Assembly: GCA_000310025.1 (NCBI GenBank)
Contig: FN648430.1
Location: forward strand, 17,478 to 81,477
Source of the DNA: Ectocarpus siliculosus
Taxonomy: Eukaryota; Sar; Phaeophyceae; Ectocarpales; Ectocarpaceae
Direction of reading: 5' to 3'
DNA length: 64,000 nt
Shown here: piece after piece, positions 18,221 through 28,854 of the stretch
Layout: each line of letters begins with the position of its first letter
Position numbering within the stretch: position 1 is the first letter of the stretch
The notes under the pieces: generated by a model
Told to the model about the DNA's origin: nothing
The model's database searches: none
Seen by the model: only the letters and a program-made list of their open reading frames with translations
Program-made: the position numbers and the translations under genes

Positions 18221-20746
18221 ATGAACAACCAGCAGCAGTACCCGCAGGGAGGACCGCCCCCTCCGCCGCCTAGGGGACCGCCTCCTCAGCAACCTCAACA
18301 GCAGGGAGGGCCACCCCTTCCAATGCCTGGAGGGCCGCCCCCTCCGCCGCCTGGAGGACCAATTCCTCAGCAACTCCACCAGCAGGGAGGGCCGCCCCTT
18401 CCACTGCCGGGAGGGCCGCCCCCTACTCCGCCTGGAGGACCGCCTCCTCAGCAACCTCAACAGCTGGGAGGACAGCTTCCTTTACCGCCTGGAGGACCGC
18501 CTCTTCAGCAACCTCCACAGCAGGGAGGAAAGCCTCCTCCGCCGCCTGGAGGACCGCCTCCTCAGCCGCCTGGGGGACTACTGCCTCAACAACGCCAACA
18601 GCAGGGACGACTGCCTCCTTTGCCGCAGGGAGGACCGCTTCCTCCACCGGGAGGGCCTCCGCCTTTGCAACTCCAACAGCAAGGAGGGCAGTTTCCTCAC
18701 AATGATGGACGACAACCACCTCAACATCTTCATCAGCCAGGAGAGCCACTTCTGCCGACACCTCCGCAACAGGGAGGACCATCCCCTCGTCAGGGCGGAT
18801 TTCCAGCACACTACCCACAGGCGGGAGGACCTCTTCAGCACCAAGGAGGCTTCCGCCATTCATGGGGCGTTCCTCATCAGCTGGCACCGTCCCACGGACA
18901 GTTTTCGTCCCATGCGAACGTTGACGGATGACGTCCCCACATGCCCTATAGCTGGGGAGGCTTCCCGTCGCAGGGAGGGTTTCATCAACAACCTCAGCCA
19001 TTCCCCAACCACGGAGGGGGGGGACAGCCGCATTCTGGGGGGTCCAGGTCATGGCTTCTCGCCTCTACAACATGGAGGGGGAGTGGGGTCTGCGCCTCAC
19101 GGATACGGATACAACGGAGGATGCTATGGACCGTCACCCTTCTCCTCGGTGTATGCGGTCAACATGGCGGACCCTAAAGAGCGTCGCCAAGTGTGGGAAG
19201 GTATCAAGAAACGCATCGTCCAAGGTACGGGAGAAGGAGGTTTTGAAGGACCCCCGTTGCAGATCAACACGAAGGACACACCCATTTTGAAGGCTCGACA
19301 TGATCCGCTGGTCTTCCAAGACGTCGTCACAAAGGTGTACGCCATGGAGTCCGGTGCGGTAGTGAAGTTTCCGCCTGATCGCATGGCTACTCATCCAGTT
19401 TCGGGACATCAGGTGGTTCATCCCGAACCCGATGATTTCACTCCGGCGCGAGTGGAAATTCTCCTTGGGTTGCTGCCACAGGAAATGGCAGTCGTCACAG
19501 AGTACCATGCATCGCGGGGCCAAGAAATGCTAGTCCACGATGTGAGGGGTGGAAAACGGTATGTACCTCAACAGAGGTGACGGCACTGGATCTCCTGAGG
19601 CTCATGACAGAAAAAGAAGCACAGAAACATGCTACGCGTCATGCAGCCATCGCAGCATTCAACGGTATAGTGTTGGGATTCAAGAAGTCGTGGTTGGCGG
19701 CGCAAGTGCGAATGGTGCAGTATTTCCGAGCCTCAAACCTTGACCCGGAGGCCCCGTACGCCACAGAAGAAGGTTACGTCTGGCAACTACTCTCTATGAA
19801 TGGCCTTCAAATCTTGGAGGAGAAAGCGTTGCAGTTGTGCTTTCCTCAATGGGGAGACAGGATGCCACGCGACGCTCAATTGCTCACGATCAAAGAACGC
19901 TACCGATAGCAGCTCGACAACATGCCAACCATCCGACATGAGCTGGGCTCGCCTTACATGGCCAGGAGGGGAGCACTCACCAAGGAGATATTCACAAAGT
20001 TCTCCCAACACCTTAGCCCACGATGCAGGACGTTACAAAACACCGACGTCTCAGGCATCGGCTAAGATGAATGCATTGGCATCCAACAAACTGACTTTGC
20101 AAACCCGTCAATACCCGGCGACATGGAAGGTCGAGGCTAATCAGTCGGCCTTGTGCATGGTGGAGGAACCTACGGCTAAGGGTAATCTCCATGAAGAGGA
20201 GCACATCACAGCCATGGAAGACCACTCGGCAGGATCGAGGCAACGAGGCAACCAGGGAGGCTACAAAAGAGAGGGAGGCGGACGGGAGACCCAACAGACA
20301 TTCAAACGTCACAAGGACCACACTGATCGAGCGACTTCTCAACGTCAACAGTCCCGCACTTTCTCTCCGGGAGTGACCCCAGACAAGGGAAAACAGAAAG
20401 AACGCAGGACCTTCCAGAGGAACCTCCAGGAGGATGCACCGAAGCCAGAGGACTCCGCAGAGAACATTAAGAGGTATATCATGCGCTCAAAGACTTGCTT
20501 CTTCCACGCCAGAGGAGCATCTTGTCCTCACATGGCTGAGCAATTATTTTGCAACTACAGTAATGAAAAAGTACCCTTTGGAATCTACCCCTACAAGGAG
20601 AGGGTCTCAGCGAAAGTACATCTCGCTATGATCACTTTGGAACAACTCTCGCGTGAGGACGAGGAGACAGGGGTGATGTGAGGGAGGCCCTGCCAGAGGA
20701 GATGGACTTTGAAGACGAGGAGGGAGAGCACTCATCGTCCCACTGA
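18221..20746 (+). pseudogene. gag: Gag of element 2 (frameshifted)
   Basis: ATG at 18221 starts a roughly 230-residue Pro/Gly/Gln-rich region of repeated GGPPPPPPGG-like units. It is broken by TGA at 18929-18931, then shifts frame in a G-rich stretch near 19015-19045 into the capsid-like core (ADPKERRQVWEGIKKRIV). It shifts again near 19575, meets TAG at 19907-19909, and then continues in yet another frame through a basic, Gln-rich region. CFFHARGASC with a later Cys resembles the CCCH region of element 1 but lacks the final His. After a last shift near 20665 an acidic tail ends at TGA 20744-20746, in frame with protease. The Pro/Gly-rich head replaces the Arg/Ser head of element 1. Confidence 0.8.
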
Positions 20747-20776
20747 GGGTGCGCCCTAGGAGCAAGACTCCTGGGG
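20744..20776 (+). promoter_or_regulatory. gag UGA plus stem-loop, element 2
   Basis: TGA (20744-20746) is followed by a 7-nt spacer and then CCCTAGGAG (20754-20762), loop CAAGA, and CTCCTGGGG (20768-20776). The nine pairs include one G-T wobble. The downstream frame is the protease frame. Spacing matches the equivalent site of element 1 although the sequences differ. Confidence 0.6.
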
Positions 20777-21330
20777 AACACACAGGATAGGCATCCAACG
20801 CGGGAGTCCTGCGACAGCGCCCTGGACAATGAAGTTGCCGTTGTGACTCCCAAAAACAAGACAGTTCCGCCACCTCGAGGGTCCCAGCAAGCATTGGTCA
20901 AAGCGAATCTACGGAATAAACAAACAAGACAAAAGACTCAGGCAGTGGAGGTGCTGGTGGACTCGGGTGCGGGAGGAGGCCATTACGCGTCTTGGACGTT
21001 CATTGAAGGAGTGAAAGAAAAAACCAGTATGGAGGAAAGAACATGGTGTCAACGAGGGGAAGGGGCCGACTACGAGCAGCTAATCCGAGTGACAGTGGAG
21101 TAGCTCCGATGACCATTTGAGGGACATGCGTGCTGTTCTTAGTCTTTCTACACAGTGGAAGATCAAGCAGAGGAAGACGTTCGACAATCACCGCCGTCTG
21201 AAGTGCTGGCAATGGAGGCTCTGGAACTAGGGTCAACAGCGTGGGAGGATGATGGGACGTTGACATGGCCCATCTATGTTGACCAAGAAATCAACGTACC
21301 TGGCAGCGTGAGTGGGGAGTTTCGGCAAAT
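20747..21330 (+). pseudogene. pol of element 2: protease and start of linker
   Basis: In frame with the gag TGA, the translation passes through KNKTVPPPRG and a basic linker to VEVLVDSGAGGGHYASW, the active-site region of a retroviral-type aspartic protease. Element 1 has LLDTGAGGGNYIS at the same place. The frame stops at about 21103. Recognisable homology resumes as TAWEDDGTLTWPI (element 1: IAWEDDSTLEWDL) until about 21320, where unrelated DNA begins. The gene is dead: RT and RNase H are absent downstream. Confidence 0.8.
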
Positions 21331-21341
21331 TGTTTCGTTTT

Positions 21342-22316
21342 GGTCAGACAAAATGGTCAGACAAAATTGCCCAGACAAAAATTGGAATCAAAAGATCCGA
21401 AACGAGGCTCAGATTTTTTGTCGGCATGACGTGGCAACGCCCCCCCCGCTGATTGGCCGAAAGACTCGCGTGCACCGTTCCCCACGCCGCTTCTTCCCTT
21501 TTGTCTACACGAACGGAAAGAGATGTCGTTGTGCTTGGTTGGCTGCTGCTATCATCCAAGGTGCCGGGAGCATCCACCAGGGGTGTTGCCACCGCAGAGA
21601 AGTACCCCGTGTAAAGGCTTCTTGCAAGCAAACTCTCAGCCGCTTGCGAAAGAGAGGGGTGGCGGTTCATTCAAAAGCAGCAGCAGCAGCGGCAGCTAGC
21701 AGCAGCGGCACAGCTTGAGCCGAGTGCAGCAGTCACGCTCACACTTCTTACACAGCGATTTTATAAGCAGCATTGCAAACCGCAGCAGCTGTCTAGAGGG
21801 CGTGGAGCCCATAGAGAGTAACACAAGGCAACTTTTGGGCTACCTCCCAGCAGTTCGAGTGGCCTACAGCTCATGGTCTGGGTGTTCTCCTGAACTGGTT
21901 GTAGACAAGAGAGTTGCTCTATTTTGAGGCTGATGACACTTGTCTCATCCCACCCTTGCCTTCCCCATCGATCACCTCATACATACACATATTATGCTGT
22001 AGACACACACCGCCAGCATCGGAGGAGGAGTAGGTCCGTCGTCCAGTGGTCGTGGTGTGGTGACAGGAGGCTCGGACGAGTCTGTCTGTACCCTGCCATA
22101 CCATCTTGTGGGTTCCTACTACACTACGACGCTGTTGCTGCTAAAAAATCTGGACGTATTTGAACAGGAACCCTCGCCTCAGATAAAGTGAGGGTGGAGA
22201 GAGGCTTTTGTCTGAGCCGCGGGAGAAAAGTGGGCCAGCCTCAGACAAATAAAACCGTTACCGGCTACACATTCCAAAAAAAACGACCCTCTTTTTGTCT
22301 GAGCAGTTTGTCTGAC
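21342..22316. mobile_element. DNA element with CAGACAAA terminal inverted repeats
   Basis: Inside the element 2 linker, the left edge reads GGTCAGACAAAATGGTCAGA followed by CAAAA. The right edge, reverse-complemented, reads GCGTCAGACAAACTGCTCAG followed by ACAAAA. Element 2 homology resumes immediately after it (22340-22440). Weak matching may extend the ends outward to TTCGG (21320) and CCGAA (22333). Internal frames show no recognised transposase. The exact border and target duplication are not settled. Confidence 0.55.
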
Positions 22317-22339
22317 GCAAAAAAAAAAATTCCGAAGCG

Positions 22340-23515
22340 GTCTAGTGTCGAGGTGGATGCACGTGTAAAAGGTCCAATACCGTTTACCAAAACTCTGGTG
22401 TTGGTTTGGCCGGTGGCACCTTTTGATATGGAAAAGGGATCAGTATGTGGCAGTGGTTGCTTGGGCCCAACGTACGACGCCGGATGAGAGCCTTCCAAAC
22501 AAAGAGTCAGCATACCAACTGCTCTTTGGACGGGCGCCAAGGACAGTGTTTGATCACATGTCGCCATCACTGGACCACTCGGGCCCAGCATTGCCGTTGG
22601 AAAGGACGGTGGAGGAAACGAGAAGGAAGACTGTGGAAGTGATGCAAATCCTAAACGTGAGACAGGAAAATCGGAATAGACACCGCGAACTCCAGAACGC
22701 GAGGATCAAACGTGCATCGCCAGGCACCAAGGCTACGGTGGGCGACAAGGTATTGGTCAAGGAGAGCGCCAGTAAACTCTACCGGGATGGCGTCCACCCT
22801 AAACTTGCCCATGACCACTTCACAGGACCGTGGCAAGTCGTACACGTCGTGAGAGAGGGGTTGAGCTTTACTGTAAGACTGCCTGGACGTCAAATCCGCC
22901 AGAGGACGGTGGCAGCCACGGACTTCAAGCCGTTTCATTCTCGACCACAAGACATCAGATATCCATTCGAAGATGAGTTTGGTCATTTTGTATGGTCGCC
23001 GGATTTAGGATTAACTGAAGACTCCGTCGTCGCGGCACCTCTGCATACTTTGGTGAATAGACGGGTGGTCCAGGGCGCTGGAGGAATAGCGTCCGCATGG
23101 GCATGGGGTATAGAGGAAAGTATCGGGATGGCACCACTTCTCCGTGGATCACCGAAGACACTACCAGGGACAGTTTCTCGCCTCTGCAACTTGATGTTTT
23201 TCATGCCCTGTGGGAAGACTTTCACGGGGTGAATATCGCACCACGTCCCCGGGACCGCCATCGCGAGGAGAACGCGAAGTAGCAACGCGGACCGAAGCTC
23301 TCGCGGAATTTCCCTGTGGAACCATGGTTGGACGCGAGCCCATGGATCAAGAGAACAACATTGTGCTCAACAGAGGGAAGGTCTGTGATTTTTATGATCC
23401 GTATTGGAGAGTGGAGATCAGCGACGGAGATTGGGAAGAGCTCAATCGCAGGGAGCTAAGGCGTGGAATGGATCTTGTCACCAGACTCCCACCGCTGACC
23501 GCTCAAGAATCGTGA
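22340..23515 (+). pseudogene. pol of element 2: linker fused to integrase C-terminus
   Basis: A linker fragment (KTLVLVWPVAPFDMEKGS, matching element 1 RQLVMVLPTERFDLEKGA) is joined at about 22438 directly to the end of integrase: NKESAYQLLFGRAPRT, VGDKVLVKESASKLY and FTGPWQVVHVVREGLSF. The deletion removes RT, RNase H and the catalytic integrase core. The reading changes frame near 23100 (LQLDVFHALWEDFHG, matching LQLDGFIALWHLYHP) and again near 23280. It ends with FYDPYWRVEISDGDWEELN, the chromo/Tudor-like tail shared with element 1. No catalytic function can remain. Confidence 0.85.
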
Positions 23516-23594
23516 AGTCGTACACTGCCAGCCATCCTTCCGTCCTCCATGCGGGAAGCTGGGTGTGTGTGTGACGGCAGTGTTACGAATGAGG

Positions 23595-23795
23595 AGTTCC
23601 AAGATCGTCTTCTACAGCGGAAGATCGTCCTCAACAGTCGGTGATCGTCGGTCAAGATGCAAGATCGTCGTCATAGTTGTCGGTCTGTGGAGACTGTTTG
23701 TGGAAGAACATCTTCAACAGTGGAAGATCACCTTCTTCAGTGGACGATCGCCTTCTTCAGTTCGAGATCGTCATCGTCAAGGAGTCCGGTATACG
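23595..23795 (+). repeat. GATCGTC minisatellite in the element 2 3' UTR
   Basis: Imperfect units of about 20 bp built on AAGATCGTC(T/C)TCTTCAG repeat roughly eight to nine times. The array lies between the pol end and the 3' LTR. No ORF is convincing here or up to 24032. Confidence 0.6.
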
Positions 23796-24032
23796 GTGGC
23801 CAAAGTACTAACGGCCGTCATTCGGGGTCGATGACTTCAGCAATGTAACATCGACGTCGAACACACCGGCAATTGTCTTCTCGAGGTTCAAATCCATGTT
23901 TTGTGGTTTAACCTGGGGAGGGCGGTATCTTCCCTTTTCAGATCTATATTCCCGGCGTGGTATGATCTGAGGAGGGAGAAGCGCACGTTCTGCTACCTCC
24001 TTAGCATTTTGTGCTTTTCAACACATGTATGC

Positions 24033-24040
24033 TGGGGGGG
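24033..24040 (+). promoter_or_regulatory. Polypurine tract of element 2
   Basis: TGGGGGGG directly precedes the TGTCACGG start of the LTR, in the position of GGGGGA before TGTTACGG in element 1. Confidence 0.6.
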
Positions 24041-24506
24041 TGTCACGGTAGCATGAACGGGCGCTAAATACTGAGATTCATTCCGTTTCACGATGGTTTG
24101 AGGAGGGGTAGGGTATACCCCAGGGTGTACCTGAATCATTGGCGGAGCCCCTCTAGAGCTCCGCCTCAACACGTGTTTTGGGTGATCGCTCACTGTTAAC
24201 ACGGCCAATCTCGGAAGAGGAACTTTGACCCACCCGCTAAGAAGCAACCAGTCTGTGAGTCAAAACATGAGAGGTAGATCTGGATAGATCTTGCCTAGGC
24301 CCCCCTTGCTGATCCCACCTTGATTAGACCCACAGGGCTAGATCCACCGGGATTGTATCCCTTTGCTAGCCCCCAACTTGAATCCAATGGTGAGACACCA
24401 TGAAACTTACCATGAAATGGATGAAACTAATTGAACCCTAGCCAGTGCTTGTTACGCTAACCATGTGAGCTACCCTAAGCGATAGCGCTATAACCACTCT
24501 GTGACA
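24041..24506 (+). repeat. 3' LTR of element 2 (466 bp)
   Basis: The block starts TGTCACGGTA and ends CTCTGTGACA, so TGTCAC and GTGACA are perfect short inverted ends. Element 1's LTR starts TGTTACGGTT, and both LTRs lie 525-600 bp beyond the pol end. An internal hairpin, GGCGGAGC (24141-24148) with GCTCCGCC (24158-24165), is notable. No upstream mate was found. Confidence 0.65.
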
Positions 24507-24511
24507 CCACG

Positions 24512-24667
24512 ACGAGGACGATTCCGAAAATCAAACAATACTTTTTCGAAAAGCTTTCCTCGAGACAGTTCCAATGCAGCCATTTCCGGCCTCGCCACTC
24601 CTTCTGGTGTGGAATAATCAGGCTTTGGAAATTGGTCCAGGGGGCATGGTATCTTATGCAACTGCTG
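24512..24667 (-). repeat. HKIP module copy (coding-derived dispersed repeat)
   Basis: The minus strand is open here and reads LHKIPCPLDQFPKPDYST, then VARPEMAA and LSRGKLFEKVLFDF. Damaged relatives occur at 44385-44515, 51893-51985, 51999-52105, 53955-54005 and 57648-57790. This is the best preserved copy. I do not recognise the protein. The following 24668-25740 region, with a C run at about 25019-25033, shows no supportable gene. Confidence 0.5.
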
Positions 24668-25748
24668 TGCTGTGAGATCAGTTGATTCGATTCTCCTCTG
24701 CGCCATATTTTTTCTTCCCACCACCCATTTTTTCTCTTTCTTTTTCCTCCGAGATTGCGATGTACTCCTTTGAAAACATTTTTGGCCGTAAAAAACAGAA
24801 TACCGAGTAAACCTCTGCGAAATATGGCGTGTCAGAGATTGGAAAGTTTTTTTCTTTCGATGTCAAGACAGCAACAACAACTGAGAAAAGGCGGTCGCAG
24901 CGGGTCCCCCAATGCCGCGCTACTGATGCGAAACGAAGAGGTCACCAGTAGTATGCATAGCAGAGCGAAGGGATATGCATGTGCGTCTTCATATATATAT
25001 TGCGTCTCACCCACTCCCCCCCCCCCCCCCCCGCTTCTACCGTCATGTTCTCGAACGTCCTAGGGCCAGCCAACCACGGCATTCCCGTGTCAGAGGAAGA
25101 GGCCATACAGAGCGTGACCTTCAATCAGGTCCACCGATGCAAGCGCACCACCCCATAGCTCAGTTACGGTCGGGTTAAGTGAACTCTCCGGAGTAAATGC
25201 GAGATTTTGTTCAGAAGTGGTGCCCAGTGATTCGAAAAACAGAGTATGATGGAACGTTCATGCCCGACCCGCGACACCTCTGTCCACCGAGAACCGATGA
25301 AGGTCTGCTACGGCACCTGCTGTCAGAGTCGTGCATAACATCGTCGATCACTCCGGCATAGCGCCACGCAAGTTTTGAGTAAATCGCTCCTATTTGAATT
25401 TGAACGGAAGGAACGATGGAATACCTTGTTTCGAGAGCTGTTCATTCGTTCATTTATGAGACTCAACCAAAGCGTATGCATGCAATAGAAGGAAGGAACG
25501 GGGGGACCTGCAGGCAACTCTTCCTCGCGATGCATTGCTTGTGGAAGGAGTAGAGAATTTTGACGCACGCGCACCGGTACTGCTGTTGGTTTGAGGGTCT
25601 CACATGTTGTAGCGTTAGCCTTTAGTGCAAGACAGAGGGACGTCGCAAGGTGAACCGATAGTGTGCAATTAGCGAACATCTCGTGATGCCAAGCAACAGC
25701 GCCGGGGACGAAGGGTTATTGTCCTTGAATTGTTAACGCCGCTTCCCT

Positions 25749-26168
25749 GTGGTTATGACGCTTGAACGTTTAATCCTCATGCACGTTTTTACAGCGAGGA
25801 TAGCTGCTGCTGATGTCCTGTTCGCCCTCCTGCTTGCTGTTTCCGGCGCAAATTCCAGGCCATCTACTGTCACCCTTGCTCTGGTGCATCCATCCGTCCA
25901 GCCCCTTGCCCGCTCAGCGCCACTCCCCCCCCCCTCACGGTATGGATTGGCATCGTTCGAAGGTGCTCGAGCAGTACGTCCTCACGGATATCAAGACGAG
26001 GATGGGCACTACAGGCTACACTTCGGTAACAAGAGCGACCCCGACCACGACGGTATTGCCGTACCTTCCCCGTGTGTGAGGCTTTTCTCGAAAAGGCGTT
26101 TGCTGCGAAGGGCGGCGGCCGTGAAAAAACTTGGACGTCATGAGCGACATGTACGTTGCCTTTGTTGA
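25749..26168 (+). CDS. Possible exon of an unrecognised gene
   Basis: The frame ends with YGLASFEGARAVRPHGYQ, then DEDGHYRLHFGNKSDPDHDG, and runs to a possible donor CAT|GTACGT near 26150. A neighbouring frame (CEAFLEKAFAAKGGG) is also protein-like over 26075-26130, so there may be a frameshift or an unseen splice. No domain is recognised. It may belong with the exon-like stretch at 26510-26672. Confidence 0.2.
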   Translation: MVMTLERLILMHVFTARIAAADVLFALLLAVSGANSRPSTVTLALVHPSVQPLARSAPLPPPSRYGLASFEGARAVRPHGYQDEDGHYRLHFGNKSDPDHDGIAVPSPCVRLFSKRRLLRRAAAVKKLGRHERHVRCLC

Positions 26169-26509
26169 TATGTGAACTAAGCTCTATGGGGCTGAGGGTT
26201 TTTGTTGTCTTTAGCGTATTCTTCTAACCCTATCTCCCCTGGTGTACTGTTGGCAATTTGTCAGGCCGATAAGCACTCATTGGACGTGCAAGCTCTGCCG
26301 AACGTCCAACACTCTCGTTTATTTTGTTCCCGACGCGTTTCCAGCCTTTTAAATCATTTCCCCACATTTTCAGCGTCCCCTGAAGTTGCTCCCAGGCAGT
26401 CGACGCGCTGGTGGTTTGTCGCAAGCTATTTATGTATGAACCCGTGACGTCAAACAAACTGACATTCACATGGAACGCTATTTGTTCTTTGTTTCGTGTC
26501 TCAGGTCCT

Positions 26510-26672
26510 AGGAGAACTTCATGCGGTTCGGCTTGGAATACGTTGGGCCGATCCTCTCCACCGAGAGTATTGATCGTCAGGACGATGCTAAGCGCTACCT
26601 CAAGCCGTGCTTGTTCGCGGACGAGGGGGCAGGAGGTGGAGGAGGTGACCCAGGGGCGGATGGGGGTGGAGG
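26510..26672 (+). CDS. Possible exon of an unrecognised gene
   Basis: After a possible acceptor (TCCTAG), the plus strand reads ENFMRFGLEYVGPILSTES, then IDRQDDAKRYLKPCLFADEG and a Gly/Asp-rich end with a stop near 26672. The composition is coding-like, but nothing is recognised. The rest of 26.7-28.2 kb contains only short, unconvincing frames. Confidence 0.25.
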
Positions 26673-28214
26673 GTAAACTAAAGATGGAGACGGGGATGTT
26701 CTTCGTCTCCGAGCGAGGAAAGCGATGGTCTTGATGACTACGCTGGCTACAAAGCCTTGGCGGACACCTAAACCGTGTTGACAAGGTATGTCATGTGTCT
26801 TGTCCTTTCCAAAAATCGCGCCCCTCTTGCTGCCTCTTTCGCTCTGCCCGCGATGATGTTGGATGCTTGCGTGTTTCTTGTCGTGCATCAGTTATGCCCG
26901 CGGCTCCCTATAATGTACACCCTTCCTCATCCCAGCGTGTCCGTTGGCGACCCCTGATGTTTGAATGTACCTCGCCTCCCTTCAAAGTAGTTCTCCGGGG
27001 GTGCGTAGCTTGTCCTCGTCTCTGACGTATTCTACGACCTGCGGTTATGCTGTCGGTTTGTGTGCCCCCCCCCCATGCCTGCTTGCAAATATTATTGTTG
27101 ACAATGTACATCTGTCAGCTCTACCAAGAACTATACTGCAGCAAAGGGGGAGAGCATGCCCTCCATTTCTCGAAAGCCCACGTTTACCCTCGTCTCACAC
27201 TTCAATATTATTTCGCTGCTGATCGGTAACCTCCAGGTCGAGTCGCCGGGGCCTCCGCTGCAACATCGTTCAAAGCGTTTCCTCGGGTCCTCATGGCGTT
27301 CACAACGGGTGGAAGCTTTGACGGAGGAGGCGGAGAAATATCCCGCTCGCCATGTCTCACAGCTTTTATTTTATCATATGGTGCTATGATACGCTTGTTG
27401 CTCTCGCTGGTGCATGAGGGCGCCTGGCGCGGGATGAGAGCCAGGTGTTTTCTTACTGTGTCTGCAAGGGCGTTTGGAATCTGTCGCTGAAGCCTCTTGG
27501 CTTCGTCCGCGCCCCTTTTTGTCCGTGCGAATTGTGGCTTTTTTTGGGGAGGGGAGGGGGGAGTTGTTTCAATGGTGTTGGGAAAGTAGAGAGGTCTATT
27601 TCTGCAGTCTCTGCATGGTTTTTGGAGGACACCGCTGTCGCAGCAGGCTCCGTCTCAGGCAGTGAGGTTTTCTCTTGACTAGAGTTTTTTGTATAATTTG
27701 GGACGGACAGGGTGGGGGGGGGGTCTGTGTTTCGTTTCGGGAGAGACGGTCGTTTCTACATGTGCGTTTGGACAATACTGCTGCCGCTACGTGTAGCTGT
27801 TGCCTCCGGCTGAGTTGTTCTTCCTCACAACAAACAAAGGTAGTTTATTGCGGGGATTGTGGGTCGTCTCCATGATCGACGTCGCTGACGGTCATGGGCC
27901 AGGGCATGCTGTTGTTGTGGGGAGATATCCAATACACAGAACGACGTTCGAAAGGGTAGACTATGTGTGTATTGTTTAAATTTGAAGTGTGCACCTTTTA
28001 TGGTTCTCGCTTACATGTCGTGCAACTTGGGATGTTGACGACCCTGGGTCGAGATGATAAGCCGCGGGCGGAGATGGGTTTATGCTAGAGCTGGCAACAT
28101 GCGTATGATGCATGGGCACGGGATGTCGTTGTTTCAGGAGTTTGCTCGGGAATGTACCGACGATAAAATTGTAGTGATTCGAATACAGGGGGCGAAAAAA
28201 CAAATAAAACATGA

Positions 28215-28310
28215 ACAAAAAAAAGACGTATTGCAGGGGAATTGAACCCGCCACTACCTACGGTGTTGAGCACTGCTGTTTGTTGTAGACCGGCCGCATC
28301 TTGCGCAACC
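28215..28310 (-). repeat. tRNA-derived SINE-like sequence
   Basis: On the minus strand GGCGGGTTCAATTCCCCTGC matches a tRNA T-arm/B-box and is followed by a long T run (pol III terminator-like). The 5' half is degenerate and does not fold into a clear cloverleaf, so this is a tRNA-derived repeat, not a functional tRNA gene. Confidence 0.4.
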
Positions 28311-28334
28311 TCTATGAGAGGGTACGCATTGTAA

Positions 28335-28440
28335 TACGCAACCTGCCCCCTACCGGCTTGTGCGCAACGCGCCAACTTGCAAGAGAGGGTACACCTTGCA
28401 CGATTACCGGCAACCTCACAGGTGGCCAGTGGGGCACGTT
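28335..28440 (+). repeat. Dispersed relative of the 72-bp minisatellite
   Basis: CGGCTTGTGCGCAACGCGCC and GAGGGTACACCTTGCACGAT match units of the 41.6-42.0 kb array with moderate divergence. Confidence 0.45.
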
Positions 28441-28854
28441 ATGGGAGGTTATGCCCGCGCATAACCTGCCCAGGTTGGATATACTCGGTATAACGTCTTC
28501 ATCCTGGGTTACCAATCGCCGGTTTTCTATCGGGTTAGGAAATCAATTTTAACCTTGCCTTGTCGGGCTGGCAACCTCGATCCAAAACAAATGGGTGCAA
28601 GCTCGCCCGCGCAGCTGGGTGACAATCACCCCACCCAGCGACGCGAGCCTTCGCGTCGAGGCCAGGAACAATCCCACACAAGGATTACGAAGCACACACA
28701 CAAGGAAGGAGTACACCACACGAGGATGATTGATTGGGCCATAAACGAAAAAAATATGGTACTCCCTCAGGTCCGAAACGTGAGCTCAATCACGTAAGCC
28801 GGGGGATCCCGCACGCAGTAAAAAGTACGCCGGGGAGAGGGGCGAAATTATCTC

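Larger units (their letters stand above)
18146..24506 (+). mobile_element. Degraded Ty3/gypsy element (element 2)
   Basis: This is a plus-strand relative of element 1 with a gag core, an aspartic protease, a protease-RT linker, the integrase C-terminal part and chromo-like tail, a 3' UTR with a minisatellite, a purine tract and a 3' LTR. RT, RNase H and most of integrase are missing. A roughly 1-kb DNA insertion splits the linker, and stops and frameshifts are spread throughout. A PBS-like TGGTG stretch starts at 18146, but no 5' LTR matching the 3' one is visible upstream (17861-18145 shows nothing else). Confidence 0.85.

Noticed and set aside
18176-18931. Stand-alone proline-rich cellular protein
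   Set aside because: It is continuous with the capsid-like core of element 2 once one stop and one shift are allowed, and a PBS-like site lies just upstream.
23581-23850. LTR-like block TGTTAC...GTAACA downstream of element 2 pol
   Set aside because: No purine tract precedes it and it is full of the GATCGTC minisatellite. The block at 24041-24506 has a purine tract, a start like element 1's LTR and the right distance from pol.
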